The notes: a model not told the origin generated them from the letters alone. Positions 24,927-33,307 are shown, counted from the stretch's first letter. The stretch is DNA of 39,355 nucleotides from DATLZB01 sp035574175 (GCA_035574175.1 DATLZB010000013.1:1-39355), one strand, 5' to 3'. Made by a program: numbers and translations.

Positions 24927-25961
24927 ATGATGAAGCTCCTGGCTGTATTCCTTGCGCTGGTGATCGCCGGTTTTGCCGGCTATACGATCAGCACTCAGAT
25001 CAATCAGGGCGGCAGAGCTCCCTCGGCCTCGCCGGCAGCGCCGCCGCAGCTGCCGTGGATCGCCGCGGCCCCGGGCAAGGTCGAGCCGAAATCCGGCGAG
25101 ATCCTCATCGGAACATCCCTGCCCGGCCGCATCGCGGAAGTGCTGGTCAAGGTCAACGACAAGGTAGAGGTCGGCGAGCTGCTGATTCGGCTCGACGACC
25201 AGGAGGCCCGCGCGCGCCTCGCCGCGGCCGAGGCGGAGGCTGCGGTGCGCAAGCAGGAGCGGGATTCCCAGCCGACGCCGGCCGGCCGCGAGGACGTGAG
25301 ACGTGCGGAGGACGCAGTATTCTCCTCCGAGCGCAGCCTGACCGGCGCCCGTTTCGATCTCGATCGCTCGCTGGCCGGAAGGCGGAACGGCACCGTCACC
25401 GAGCAGATGCTGACCGAGTCGCGACGGCGTTACGCCGACGCCCGTGACCGGCTGCAGCGGGACCGCCTGGCGGTGGCAACGGCGCTGGCGAGGTCCAACG
25501 TGCCGCCGCCGAGTCGGCTCGAATCCCTGCTGAGCGCCGCCCGGGCGGAGGTAGCGGTGGCGGAAGCACTGCTCGACAAGACCCGAATCCGGTCGCCCAT
25601 CTCCGGCACGGTGTTCCAAATCCACGCCAAGGTGGGCGAGATCGTGGTGCCGGCGGCCGAGCAGCCGTTGATCGTCATGGGCGACCTCTCGCTCATCCGG
25701 GTGAAGGCCGAGGTCGACGAGCTCGATGCCTCCAAAATCAAGCTTGGACAGCGGGTCTTCGTGAAAAGCGGGAGCTTTCCCGGCAAGGAATTCGAGGGCA
25801 AGGTGGCAGCTCTTGCCCCTTCGCTCTCGGCGCCGCGCATCAGCGCCCGCGGTCCGAGGCGGCCGACCGACGTCGACGTGCTCGAGGTGACGATCGACCT
25901 TGAGGGCAATACGCCGCTGCTGCCGGGCATGCGGGTCGACGCGTTCTTCCGGCGCGAGTAG
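24927..25961 (+). CDS. HlyD-family membrane fusion protein (DevB-like)
   Basis: This 344-residue protein has an N-terminal membrane anchor (MMKLLAVFLALVIAGFAGY), then a lipoyl-like half (GRIAEVLVKVNDKVEVGELL), an alpha-helical hairpin at about residues 90 to 205 rich in Arg, Glu and Ala, the second lipoyl half (TRIRSPISGTVFQIHAKVGE) and a beta-barrel region to the end. This is the order of periplasmic adaptor proteins that link an inner-membrane ABC permease to an outer-membrane channel. No TolC-type gene is in the window, so a general one would be used. It is the third gene of the exporter operon, with the start preceded by GAGGCGG. Confidence 0.9.
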   Translation: MMKLLAVFLALVIAGFAGYTISTQINQGGRAPSASPAAPPQLPWIAAAPGKVEPKSGEILIGTSLPGRIAEVLVKVNDKVEVGELLIRLDDQEARARLAAAEAEAAVRKQERDSQPTPAGREDVRRAEDAVFSSERSLTGARFDLDRSLAGRRNGTVTEQMLTESRRRYADARDRLQRDRLAVATALARSNVPPPSRLESLLSAARAEVAVAEALLDKTRIRSPISGTVFQIHAKVGEIVVPAAEQPLIVMGDLSLIRVKAEVDELDASKIKLGQRVFVKSGSFPGKEFEGKVAALAPSLSAPRISARGPRRPTDVDVLEVTIDLEGNTPLLPGMRVDAFFRRE

Positions 25962-26030
25962 GGGGCGACCCGGGCGCGCGCAAGGCCGGGTCTTGAGAGG
26001 GAAGCGGCGACCCGCAGCGGGAGAGCATTC

Positions 26031-26264
26031 ATGGCATCGCGACCAGTCTCACGCACACGAAAGACGTTGATGCTCGTTCTTTCGGCGCTGCTCTGCGGGG
26101 GCGGTGCGGTCTGGCTGCTCTACTTGAACCTATTTGTGGGGGGCGCTCCGCCGGAGGCGAAGATCCTCGCCGCGGTCACCTTTGCGGTGGGCGTCGTGCT
26201 GGTGTGGATCAACGTGCGCCGCTGGCCGGAAAGCGAGCTGCCGAAGACCTGGGACACGCATTAA
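26031..26264 (+). CDS. small two-helix membrane protein at the end of the exporter operon
   Basis: This 77-residue protein has two hydrophobic helices, at about residues 12 to 34 and 43 to 60, with a basic N-terminus (SRPVSRTRKT) and a charged C-terminal tail (RRWPESELPKTWDTH). No family is recognised. GGGAGAG is well placed before the ATG. It lies 69 bases after the fusion-protein gene in the same direction and is probably in the same transcript; an accessory role to the exporter is possible but unproven. Confidence 0.7.
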   Translation: MASRPVSRTRKTLMLVLSALLCGGGAVWLLYLNLFVGGAPPEAKILAAVTFAVGVVLVWINVRRWPESELPKTWDTH

Positions 26265-26308
26265 CCCTTAACGATCGCTTTATCCCGCGGGCCCTTCTTT
26301 AGTGTCAC

Positions 26309-26336
26309 GGAACCCGGGCCGGGATTCCCCGAGGGG
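26309..26336 (+). terminator. possible terminator after the exporter operon
   Basis: GGAACCC at 26309 to 26315 can pair with GGGATTCC at 26321 to 26328 with one bulged base. CCCC and GGGG at 26327 to 26336 offer an alternative short stem. CTTTGTTGT follows shortly after. The position 45 bases beyond the last exporter gene fits, but the stem is imperfect and T-richness is modest. Confidence 0.35.
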
Positions 26337-26441
26337 GGCTTTGTTGTCCCGCCCGGAACAGCGCTCTCTCCGTTTTTCCTGCAATATCAGCGTATCACCG
26401 GCACTTGCCTAGTGTGTGCGTTGATTGCTCGAACCGCTTCG

Positions 26442-26675
26442 ATGGAGAGCGCCGTGTACGGAAGGATCAGCAAATACCGCGAGGATATCGGGGTTGGCGT
26501 GATCGTCACCGACGATGGGCGCAAATACCGCTTCTCTCGCTCCGACGTGCTCAACCGCAACCATGCGATCCTCGGCGAGGACGTCGACTTCGTTCCTGAG
26601 GGCAATCGCCCAATCGAGATCATCGTGATGAAGGGCTCGCCGTGGACAGTCTTCGGCGCGGCTCTGCGCGGCTGA
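26442..26675 (+). CDS. small cold-shock/OB-fold-like protein
   Basis: The protein is about 77 residues from ATG 26442, or 73 from GTG 26454, which has GGAGAG four bases upstream. The stretch VYGRISKYREDIGVGVIVTD then DGRKYRFSRSDVL, ending in a GEDVDFVPEGN turn, follows the cold-shock-domain pattern of a G-x-I opening strand, a G-x-G-x-I strand, and the late D-V-x-F strand. The aromatic RNP residues of true Csp proteins are mostly absent, so nucleic-acid binding is uncertain. Small proteins of this kind are common in alphaproteobacteria. It is followed after 17 bases by a gene of unknown function and the two are probably cotranscribed. Confidence 0.7.
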   Translation: MESAVYGRISKYREDIGVGVIVTDDGRKYRFSRSDVLNRNHAILGEDVDFVPEGNRPIEIIVMKGSPWTVFGAALRG

Positions 26676-26692
26676 CCACAGGAGGAACGGCC

Positions 26693-27130
26693 ATGGCCAA
26701 CATGTTCGACCTGACCGACGTTCCCATGGTCGCGCCCGAGGATCTGGCCATCCCCATGCGGCAGTTGATCCGCGGCGAGCGGGCGGCGCTCGCCGTTCTC
26801 TACGGAACGGGCGAAGCCGACGTTCGCCTCATCGAGGCGGCATTCTGGCAGGAGTTCAACGGCAATACGGCGGCGGGCGTGGCGGTGCTCCTGCGCTTCC
26901 GCGGTCTCATCAGCCTGTTTGCGGTGCGGCGGCTTCGAGACCGGTTGCTCGAGAAGGGTCATGCGCTGATCGGCCCGGCCGTCGCTGTCGCCGCCGGCAT
27001 GCGGCTCAACGCCAAGTGGGGCTTTAATCCCAACACGTTCCTATGGGCGCTCGCCGCCCTTGAGGCTAGGGACGCGGGTGAGCCTGCTGCAGCCCGGCTC
27101 GAGCACGGCGAACAGCGCTTGGCGGCCTGA
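26693..27130 (+). CDS. conserved-looking protein of unknown function
   Basis: This 145-residue protein starts at an ATG with AGGAGG upstream at the ideal spacing, which makes it a confident gene. It is rich in alanine, leucine and arginine and probably mostly helical. A central amphipathic region (LLRFRGLISLFAVRRLRDRL) is followed by a moderately hydrophobic segment (LIGPAVAVAAGMRLNAKWG). I recognise no domain. The short gap to the OB-fold-like gene suggests a two-gene operon. Membrane association is possible but the hydrophobic segment is short and broken by charged residues. Confidence 0.75.
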   Translation: MANMFDLTDVPMVAPEDLAIPMRQLIRGERAALAVLYGTGEADVRLIEAAFWQEFNGNTAAGVAVLLRFRGLISLFAVRRLRDRLLEKGHALIGPAVAVAAGMRLNAKWGFNPNTFLWALAALEARDAGEPAAARLEHGEQRLAA

Positions 27131-27277
27131 GCGTCCCGCCCGCGTCGCTTCCGCGATTCTCCTGGCGTGCCAAAACCAGCGGCGCCCGCTAAGCTGGCCT
27201 TATAGGAATGGGCTTGGCCAGCACCCCACCGCGTGGGGCCGCTTCCAGCCAAGCAGTCGATGAGGCGAGCGCAATTC

Positions 27278-28378
27278 ATGGGTGGCTCTTTCACTCTCTT
27301 CCACGTCGGGGGCACCGCCGTCCGCATCCATCCCACCTTCTTTCTCCTGCTCGGCTGGGTCGCCGTCGTTCACTGGATGCAGGGCGGCCCGCAGGAGGCA
27401 CTTTCGGGCGTCCTGTTCATCGCCATCCTGTTCGTTTGCGTCGTGCTGCACGAGTTCGGTCATATCCTGGCCGCCGCCAGGTACGGCATCAAGACGCCCG
27501 ACGTTACGCTGTTACCGATTGGGGGCGTGGCATCGCTCGAGCGCATGCCGGAGAAGCCGGCCCAGGAGATCGTGGTGGCCCTGGCGGGCCCTGCCGTAAA
27601 CCTGCTGATCGCCGCGGTGCTGGTGATCGTGATCGGCGTACAGTTCGACATGGGGCTGATTGCGCGTCTTGATGACGTGGAGTCGAGCCTGATCGCGCGC
27701 GTCGCAGCCGCCAACGTGGCGCTCCTCGTCTTCAACCTCATTCCCGCCTTCCCAATGGACGGCGGTCGCGTGCTGCGGGCACTCCTGGCGCTGCCCCTGG
27801 GCTACGCGCGCGCTACGCAGGTCGCCGCTCTCATCGGCCAGGGTATCGCGATCCTGTTCGGCTTTTTGGGCCTGCTCGGCAACCCGTTCCTGGTGCTGAT
27901 CGCGGTTTTCATCTTCCTCGCCGCCAGCGCAGAGGCGGGCTATGTGCAGGCCCGCGACCTGACGCGCGGCTATCTCGCCTCGGACGCGATGATCACGTCC
28001 TTCCAGTCGCTCGGGCCCATGGCCACGGCGGACGATGCCGCTACGCTGCTGCTGCGAACGACCCAGCAGGAGTTTCCCGTGCTTGACGGCGGCGGGCGGC
28101 TGCGCGGCATGCTCACCCGGCGGGCGCTCATCGAGGCTTTGAAGGAGAGGGGGGGAGAAACGCCGGTGCTCGAAATCATGAACGCCAACGTCCCCACCGT
28201 GCGCGAGAACGCCTGTCTCGACAGCATCTATCAGACGCTGACGCGAGCTCCGGAAGGCATCGTCGGCGTTCTCGACCGGGAACAGCGCTTTGTCGGGTAC
28301 ATCTCTACCGAGAATCTATCCGAAATGGTCATGATACGGTCATCTCGAGCGGTACCATCTAGGGCACGCACGGCTTGA
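27278..28378 (+). CDS. site-2 protease (M50) with two CBS domains
   Basis: From ATG 27278 the protein is 366 residues. The zinc-binding HEFGH is at residues 58 to 62 inside a membrane helix, and the third ligand Asp161 lies in NLIPAFPMDGGRVLRALLA, both intact. About six membrane segments cover residues 15 to 220. A CBS pair follows at about 230 to 350 (SDAMITSFQSLGPMATADDA through VLEIMNANVPTV). This is the SpoIVFB/Rip-like branch in which CBS domains tune protease activity, often by nucleotide binding. GAGGCGAG nine bases before ATG 27278 supports the start; ATG 27260 and GTG 27233 are alternatives. The L,D-transpeptidase gene starts 17 bases downstream, so an envelope-linked role is plausible. 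Confidence 0.9.
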   Translation: MGGSFTLFHVGGTAVRIHPTFFLLLGWVAVVHWMQGGPQEALSGVLFIAILFVCVVLHEFGHILAAARYGIKTPDVTLLPIGGVASLERMPEKPAQEIVVALAGPAVNLLIAAVLVIVIGVQFDMGLIARLDDVESSLIARVAAANVALLVFNLIPAFPMDGGRVLRALLALPLGYARATQVAALIGQGIAILFGFLGLLGNPFLVLIAVFIFLAASAEAGYVQARDLTRGYLASDAMITSFQSLGPMATADDAATLLLRTTQQEFPVLDGGGRLRGMLTRRALIEALKERGGETPVLEIMNANVPTVRENACLDSIYQTLTRAPEGIVGVLDREQRFVGYISTENLSEMVMIRSSRAVPSRARTA

Positions 28379-28395
28379 AGCGTGGAGATGTTGCG

Positions 28396-30357
28396 ATGTC
28401 CCGGAGACGGACGGTTAGGGCGTACGGCGCAGCGATCCTGGCCGGCCTCTTGATCCCTTGCCCAGTCTTGGCGCAGACGGCCGGCCAATCCGGCCCGACC
28501 AAGGCGGCGAGCGCTGCCGACCGAGAGGCTGCTGCAAACCAGCCCGGTGCATCCGGCGCCGGCGAGCCCGCCCCGGCCGTCTCTGGTGCGGGTGGGCGCG
28601 ACACGCCGCCGTCGGCGCCTGCGGCCGGGCCCGCCGAGCCCAAGGCGCCGACTGATGGCGTGGCGCCCGCCGCCCCCATGCGACCTCCGGCCCATCCGAT
28701 CGTGGCCTACGTGCGCGACAAGCTCTCGCAATCTCCTGCTCGCGGCGTCGATCGCGGCGACTGGCAGGCCCTCGCCGCCAGTTATGCCGAGCGCAGCGAG
28801 CCGCCGTTGTGGGTGACCGAGACCGGATTTACGGCAAAGGCCCGTGCGGCTATGGCCGAGATTGCCAGGGCCGACGACTGGGGCCTCTCGGCGGCCGCTT
28901 TCGAGCTGCCGAAGAGCCCCTCATCGCTCGAGACGGCGGGGGAGGCCGAGATCAAGCTCGGGCTCGCCGTCCTAGAATATGCGCGTCATGCCCGCGGCGG
29001 CCGCGTCGAGCCTTCCCGTATCAGCCGCAACTTCGACCAGAAGCCGCCGCTGCGCGATCCGAAGAAGGTGCTCGAGGAGATCGCCGCCGCATCGGCGCCC
29101 GACGCCTATTTGCGTTCGCTGCATCCCAAGCACGTGCAGTTCGAGCGCCTGCGCCAAGCGCTGCTCAAAGCACGCGGTGCGGCCGCCAAGCCCAAGAGCG
29201 ACGATCCGGCAGACGTGAAACTTCCGGACGGCCCCAATCTGCAGATGGGCATCGCCCATCCGCATGTCGCCCTGTTGCGTCGCCGGCTCGGGCTCAAGGG
29301 AGAGGCAACCGGGCAGGACGTCTTCGACGAGGAACTTGATGCGGCGGTAAAGGCCTACCAGAGGGAGAACGGGTTTATCGATGACGGCATCGTCGGTCCC
29401 CGCACGCGCAGCGCGCTCAACGGGCAGCCGGTCGGCGGCAGCAACCTCGCCGAGATCGAGCGCCTGATCGTCAACATGGAACGCTGGCGCTGGATGCCGG
29501 AAACGCTCGGCGATTTCTACGTCTGGGACAACATCCCCGAGTTCTACATGCGGGTGGTCAAGAACGGTAAGCTCATCCATTCGGCCAAGATCGTCGTCGG
29601 CAAACCCCACACACAGACCCCGATCTTTTCGGCCGACATGCGCTATATCGTGTTCCACCCCGATTGGGGTGTGCCCAACTCGATCAAGATCAAGGAGATC
29701 CTCCCCTACCTGCGGCCGACGGGGGGAGGCTTTTTCGGGTTCGGTGTGACCGATACGCGCATCTTGGAGCGCCATAATTTGAGGGTGAGCCGTGCCGGCC
29801 GCCCGGTCGATGCAAGCATGATCGACTGGACGCGGGTCGACATCCGCCAGTTCGATTTCATCCAGCCTCCGGGCCCGGGCAATGTGCTGGGCGTCGTCAA
29901 GTTCCGCTTCCCCAACAAGCACGACGTCTACATGCACGATACGCCCCAACGTGAACTGTTCGACAGGCCGGTGCGCACCTACAGTCACGGCTGCATGCGC
30001 GTGCAGGACCCTGTTCGCCTGGCCGAGATCCTGCTCGCCGAGGACAAGGGCTGGTCGGCGGCGCAGGTCAGGCGGCTGGTGAACGAGGGCAGCGAGAACA
30101 ACCAGATCGAGCTCACCCGCCGCATCCCGGTGCACGTGACCTACTTCACGGCCATGGTGGATGACGAAGGTGTGCTGCGTTGGATCGCCGACCCCTATGG
30201 CCACGACAGCCGCGTCGCGGCGGCGCTCGCCGGCCGACCGCTCCCGCCCGAGCGGCCCGACAGCACGGGCGACTACGAGCCGCTGCGTGAGGCACGCACC
30301 CGCCCGCCGCGCCCGTTCGGCCCGCTCGACGTGTTCTCGGGACTGTTCGGAAATTAG
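28396..30357 (+). CDS. YcbB-type L,D-transpeptidase with peptidoglycan-binding domain
   Basis: This 653-residue protein has a signal peptide (MSRRRTVRAYGAAILAG to about residue 30), a long Pro/Ala/Gly-rich linker to about 100, a scaffold domain, a peptidoglycan-binding domain at about residues 288 to 345 (HPHVALLRRRLG and VGPRTRSALNG), and a YkuD catalytic domain at about 380 to 545. The catalytic YSHGCMRV motif gives His531 and Cys533. This is the YcbB/LdtD layout of large L,D-transpeptidases that make 3-3 cross-links or attach proteins to peptidoglycan. GGAG upstream of ATG 28396 favours this start over TTG 28375. Its stop codon overlaps the stop of the convergent CoA-transferase by three bases. 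Operon with the site-2 protease. Confidence 0.92.
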   Translation: MSRRRTVRAYGAAILAGLLIPCPVLAQTAGQSGPTKAASAADREAAANQPGASGAGEPAPAVSGAGGRDTPPSAPAAGPAEPKAPTDGVAPAAPMRPPAHPIVAYVRDKLSQSPARGVDRGDWQALAASYAERSEPPLWVTETGFTAKARAAMAEIARADDWGLSAAAFELPKSPSSLETAGEAEIKLGLAVLEYARHARGGRVEPSRISRNFDQKPPLRDPKKVLEEIAAASAPDAYLRSLHPKHVQFERLRQALLKARGAAAKPKSDDPADVKLPDGPNLQMGIAHPHVALLRRRLGLKGEATGQDVFDEELDAAVKAYQRENGFIDDGIVGPRTRSALNGQPVGGSNLAEIERLIVNMERWRWMPETLGDFYVWDNIPEFYMRVVKNGKLIHSAKIVVGKPHTQTPIFSADMRYIVFHPDWGVPNSIKIKEILPYLRPTGGGFFGFGVTDTRILERHNLRVSRAGRPVDASMIDWTRVDIRQFDFIQPPGPGNVLGVVKFRFPNKHDVYMHDTPQRELFDRPVRTYSHGCMRVQDPVRLAEILLAEDKGWSAAQVRRLVNEGSENNQIELTRRIPVHVTYFTAMVDDEGVLRWIADPYGHDSRVAAALAGRPLPPERPDSTGDYEPLREARTRPPRPFGPLDVFSGLFGN

Positions 30358-31592
30358 GGTTTTCCGTCCGCAGCGTCGGCGGCGCCGAGAGCGATCAGCC
30401 GCTCGATGGCCTCCGCCCCATAGCCGTACTCGGCCAGCACCTCGCGCGTGTGCTGGCCATAGAGCGGGGCCGGGCGTGCGTTGCTGCCGGGCGTGGCACT
30501 GAACTTCACCGGCAACCCTATCGCCTTGACGCGGCCGGCCACCGGGTGCTCGGTCTCGACGACCATGGCGCGCGCTTGTGTCTGCGGATGGGCGTGCATC
30601 TCGGCAATGGAGAGCACCGGGCCCGCCGGCACGCCAGCCTCCTCGAGCCGGGCGATCCAATCTGAGGTGGTGCGTGTGGCGAAATACCGGTCGAGGATCT
30701 CGGCCAGCGCCTCGCGGTTCAGCATTCGGTTCCTGTTGCTGGAAAAGCGCGGGTCGTCGTTGAGCTCGGCCGCGCCGATCACTTTGAGCGTCCGCTCCCA
30801 GTTGGCTTGGTTGGCGGCGCCGAGATTGATCCAGCCGTCGGCTGTGCGGAAGGCCTGGTAGGGCGCGTTGAGGGGGTGGGCCGAGCCCATCGGCCCGGGC
30901 GACACACCGCTGGCAAAGGCGATTGCCGACTGCCAGTAGGTGTGGGTAATGGCGGCCTCGAAAAGGGAGGTGTCGACTTTCTGGCCCTGGCCAGTGGCGA
31001 GTTTGTGGGCATAGGCCGCCGCGCAACCCATGGCGGCGAGGATGCCGGCCGTGATGTCGGAAACGGGTGCGCCGACTTTGACCGGCGGCTGTCCGGGGCC
31101 CTCGCCTGTGATCGCCATGAGCCCGCTCATGCCCTGCGCGATGAGATCGAAGCCGCCGCGGTCGGCAAGCGGCCCCGTGCGTCCAAAGCCCGATATCGCG
31201 CAGTAGATGAGCCCGGGATTGATGGCGTGCAGCCTCTCGTAGCCGAGCCCCAAGGCTTCCATCGTGCCGAGCCGATAGTTCTCGATCAGGCAGTCGGCGC
31301 GCGCTGCCATGCTGAGCAGCACGTCACGGCCTTCCTCCTTCTTGAGGTCGAGCACGATGCCGCGCTTGTTGCGGTTCAGCATCATGAAGGCGGCGGCCTC
31401 GCCATTGATGTCGGGGGGCAAAAAGCGGCGGGAGTCATCCCCCCCGCCCGATTTTTCGACCTTGATGACGTCGGCTCCCATGTCGGCCAGCATCAGCCCG
31501 CATACGGGACCGGCCATGATGTGAGCAAGCTCGATCACCCGCATGCCTGAGAGCGGTCCCTGGGTTCGGCGGCCTTGCGGCTCTGCCCTCAT
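30354..31592 (-). CDS. CaiB/BaiF (class III) CoA-transferase
   Basis: This 412-residue protein has the class III CoA-transferase blocks. MRVIELAHIMAGPVCGLMLADMG near the N-terminus binds CoA, FDLIAQGMSGLMAITG lies in the middle, and the catalytic aspartate is Asp179 in VSDITAGILAAMG, followed by GQGQKVDTSLFEAAI. The enzyme forms an aspartyl-CoA thioester to move CoA between carboxylic acids. Start at 31592 is chosen because it overlaps the crotonase-family stop as ATGA with GGAAGGG well placed; ATG 31604 is an in-frame alternative. It is the last gene of a five-gene operon and would activate a carboxylic acid made or used by the upstream enzymes. Donor and acceptor are unknown. Confidence 0.92.
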   Translation of the reverse strand: MRAEPQGRRTQGPLSGMRVIELAHIMAGPVCGLMLADMGADVIKVEKSGGGDDSRRFLPPDINGEAAAFMMLNRNKRGIVLDLKKEEGRDVLLSMAARADCLIENYRLGTMEALGLGYERLHAINPGLIYCAISGFGRTGPLADRGGFDLIAQGMSGLMAITGEGPGQPPVKVGAPVSDITAGILAAMGCAAAYAHKLATGQGQKVDTSLFEAAITHTYWQSAIAFASGVSPGPMGSAHPLNAPYQAFRTADGWINLGAANQANWERTLKVIGAAELNDDPRFSSNRNRMLNREALAEILDRYFATRTTSDWIARLEEAGVPAGPVLSIAEMHAHPQTQARAMVVETEHPVAGRVKAIGLPVKFSATPGSNARPAPLYGQHTREVLAEYGYGAEAIERLIALGAADAADGKP

Positions 31593-32371
31593 TTGCCCTT
31601 CCATCTGGGCGGGCGCTTGGCGAGAAAGGCGTCGAGCCCTTCCCGGAAGTCTTCTGAGGTGTAGCACATGGTGATGAGGTCCTCGTCCGATCCGCCGGAC
31701 ATGGCAAGGCGCATGCGCCGCAACGCGATCTTGGTGGCTCGCAATGTCAGCGGAGCATGGCTCAATAGCGTACGCGCAAGCTCGAGCGCGCGCCCGAGCA
31801 CGGCGGCGTGATCGGCATGCAGCTCCGACACGAGGCCCAGTCTCAGCGCTTCCTCGGCCTCGATCAGGCGGGCGGTGAAGATCATCTCCTTGGTCCGGCC
31901 CGGTCCGATGAGGGCCACCATGCGCGACAGGCTGGCGTTGGAAAGACAGTTGCCGAGCGTGCGCGCGATGGGGAAGCCGAACTTGAGATCGCGCGCACCG
32001 ATCCTCAGATCGCAGCTCGCGGCGATCGCCGCTCCGCCGCCGGTACAGGCACCTGCGATGGCGGCGATGGTCGGCACCGGGCACGTCTCGATCGCCGTCA
32101 GCACCTCGTCCATGCGCCGCTCGTAGGCGAGCGCCTGCTCCGCGGTCTTGAAGTCGCGGAACAGCGAGATATCCGTTCCGGCAGCGAAGGCCTTGCCGCC
32201 GCTGCCGGTCATGATCAGCGCCTTCACTTCGCCCGCCGGCTCGATACCGACGCAGATCTCGGCCAACCGCTCGTACATTGAAAAGGTCAGCGCATTGCGC
32301 GCTTCGGGTCTGTTGAGGGTGATGAGACCGATGCCGTCACTGAGCTCGAAAAGGAGGTCGGTATTCGTCAT
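31589..32371 (-). CDS. crotonase-superfamily protein (enoyl-CoA hydratase/isomerase fold) lacking both usual glutamates
   Basis: This 260-residue protein has the crotonase oxyanion-hole segments AFAAGTDIS (about residue 61) and GACTGGGAAIAASCDLRIG (about 107), plus the opening LITLNRPEARNAL, so CoA-thioester binding is expected. The two glutamates of true hydratases are missing: Ala115 stands where GGGCE has Glu, and Ile135 stands where FGxPE has Glu. It therefore probably does another crotonase-type reaction (isomerisation, hydrolysis, C-C bond change) or uses other acid-base residues. GGAAGG before ATG 32371 supports the start. The downstream CoA-transferase gene overlaps its stop by four bases; the lyase gene ends 33 bases upstream. 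Confidence 0.9.
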   Translation of the reverse strand: MTNTDLLFELSDGIGLITLNRPEARNALTFSMYERLAEICVGIEPAGEVKALIMTGSGGKAFAAGTDISLFRDFKTAEQALAYERRMDEVLTAIETCPVPTIAAIAGACTGGGAAIAASCDLRIGARDLKFGFPIARTLGNCLSNASLSRMVALIGPGRTKEMIFTARLIEAEEALRLGLVSELHADHAAVLGRALELARTLLSHAPLTLRATKIALRRMRLAMSGGSDEDLITMCYTSEDFREGLDAFLAKRPPRWKGK

Positions 32372-32404
32372 CGGTTGCTGCCTTCCCGGCGCCGCGAGGC
32401 GCAA

Positions 32405-33307
32405 TCAGCGCCGGGCGGCCCGCCTCTTCACCAGCGCGTCGGCCTCCTCGTCGTAGGCCCGCTCCCGCTCGAGCTGCCGCTTAAGCCCGACGAGTTGATA
32501 ATAGTCGGCGAGCGGGATCAGGTCGCGATCGATGTTGGCGAGGGTATTGTCGCGCTTGATGCCGCGCAGCGTCCTGCGGATGGCCTCGGCGGCGGCGAAC
32601 ATGGTCACCGACGGCAGCGTCGCCGCCGCAACGCCGAGAGCTTGGAGATCGCCGAAGTCCAGGTGCTTCCTGCCGGCCATCTGCGAAAGCGTAACGATGT
32701 GCGGGCAGGGGATCTCGCGGATGGCACGCCTGATCTCGTCGGGCGTATCGAGCGTCTGCGGCTTGGCGATGTCGGCGCCAGCCTCGAGGAAGAGCTGGCA
32801 GCGCTCGATGGCGGCATCGACGCCCTCCACCGAGGCGGCATCGGTGCGGGCCACGATCAGGAGATCGGGATCGCGGCGAGCATCAAGGGCGGCCTTGATC
32901 TTGGCGAGCATCTGCTCGATCGGAACGACCGACTTGCCGGGGTGGTAGGCGCACCGGTTGGGAAAGGTCTGGTCGCTGAAGAACAGCCCTGCGACGCCGG
33001 CCGTCTCGAACGCTCTCACCATCTGGCGCACGTTGTTGGGCCCGCCGAAGCCGGTATCGCCGTCGACCAGCACCGGCAACTCGACCGCCGCGCACACGCG
33101 CGCATAGTTGTCGGCGTAGTCGCGCATGTTGCACTGGCCGGTGTCGGGCTGGGCGAGGAGGCTGCCGACGGTCACCCCGCCACCGCAGGCCACCGCTTGA
33201 AAGCCTTCGGCCTCGATGATGCGCGCCGACATGGCATCGTAGGCGCCCGGTATCAGCAGCAGGCCGGGCCGCGCGATCAGCTCTCTCAACCGCTTTCTGA
33301 GGCTCAT
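32405..33307 (-). CDS. isocitrate lyase/PEP mutase family lyase
   Basis: This 300-residue protein has the family's barrel layout: LIPGAYDAMSARIIEAEGF, the metal-binding VDGDTGFGG with Asp82 and Asp84, then a catalytic loop and IVARTDA. In methylisocitrate lyase the loop reads EDQ...KRCGH; here it is SDQTFPNRCAYHPGK, with Cys119 kept but Glu changed to Ser111 and the histidine shifted to 122. A C-C lyase that makes pyruvate from a 2-hydroxy dicarboxylate is still the best reading, as in methylisocitrate, dimethylmalate or citramalate-type lyases. The ATG overlaps the LeuD-like stop as ATGA with GGGAGAAA upstream, so the two are translated together. The context argues for cleavage of the product of the LeuCD-like enzyme. 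Confidence 0.9.
   Translation of the reverse strand: MSLRKRLRELIARPGLLLIPGAYDAMSARIIEAEGFQAVACGGGVTVGSLLAQPDTGQCNMRDYADNYARVCAAVELPVLVDGDTGFGGPNNVRQMVRAFETAGVAGLFFSDQTFPNRCAYHPGKSVVPIEQMLAKIKAALDARRDPDLLIVARTDAASVEGVDAAIERCQLFLEAGADIAKPQTLDTPDEIRRAIREIPCPHIVTLSQMAGRKHLDFGDLQALGVAAATLPSVTMFAAAEAIRRTLRGIKRDNTLANIDRDLIPLADYYQLVGLKRQLERERAYDEEADALVKRRAARR

Noticed and set aside
30354..30357. Overlap of the convergent stop codons as a sign of truncation of either gene.
   Set aside because: Both proteins have their usual length. TTAG simply serves as TAG on one strand and TAA on the other.
28972..31026. A 684-codon open frame on the minus strand across the L,D-transpeptidase and CoA-transferase genes.
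   Set aside because: It is antisense to two genes with full catalytic motifs, and its translation has no family pattern. Long antisense frames are expected in GC-rich DNA.
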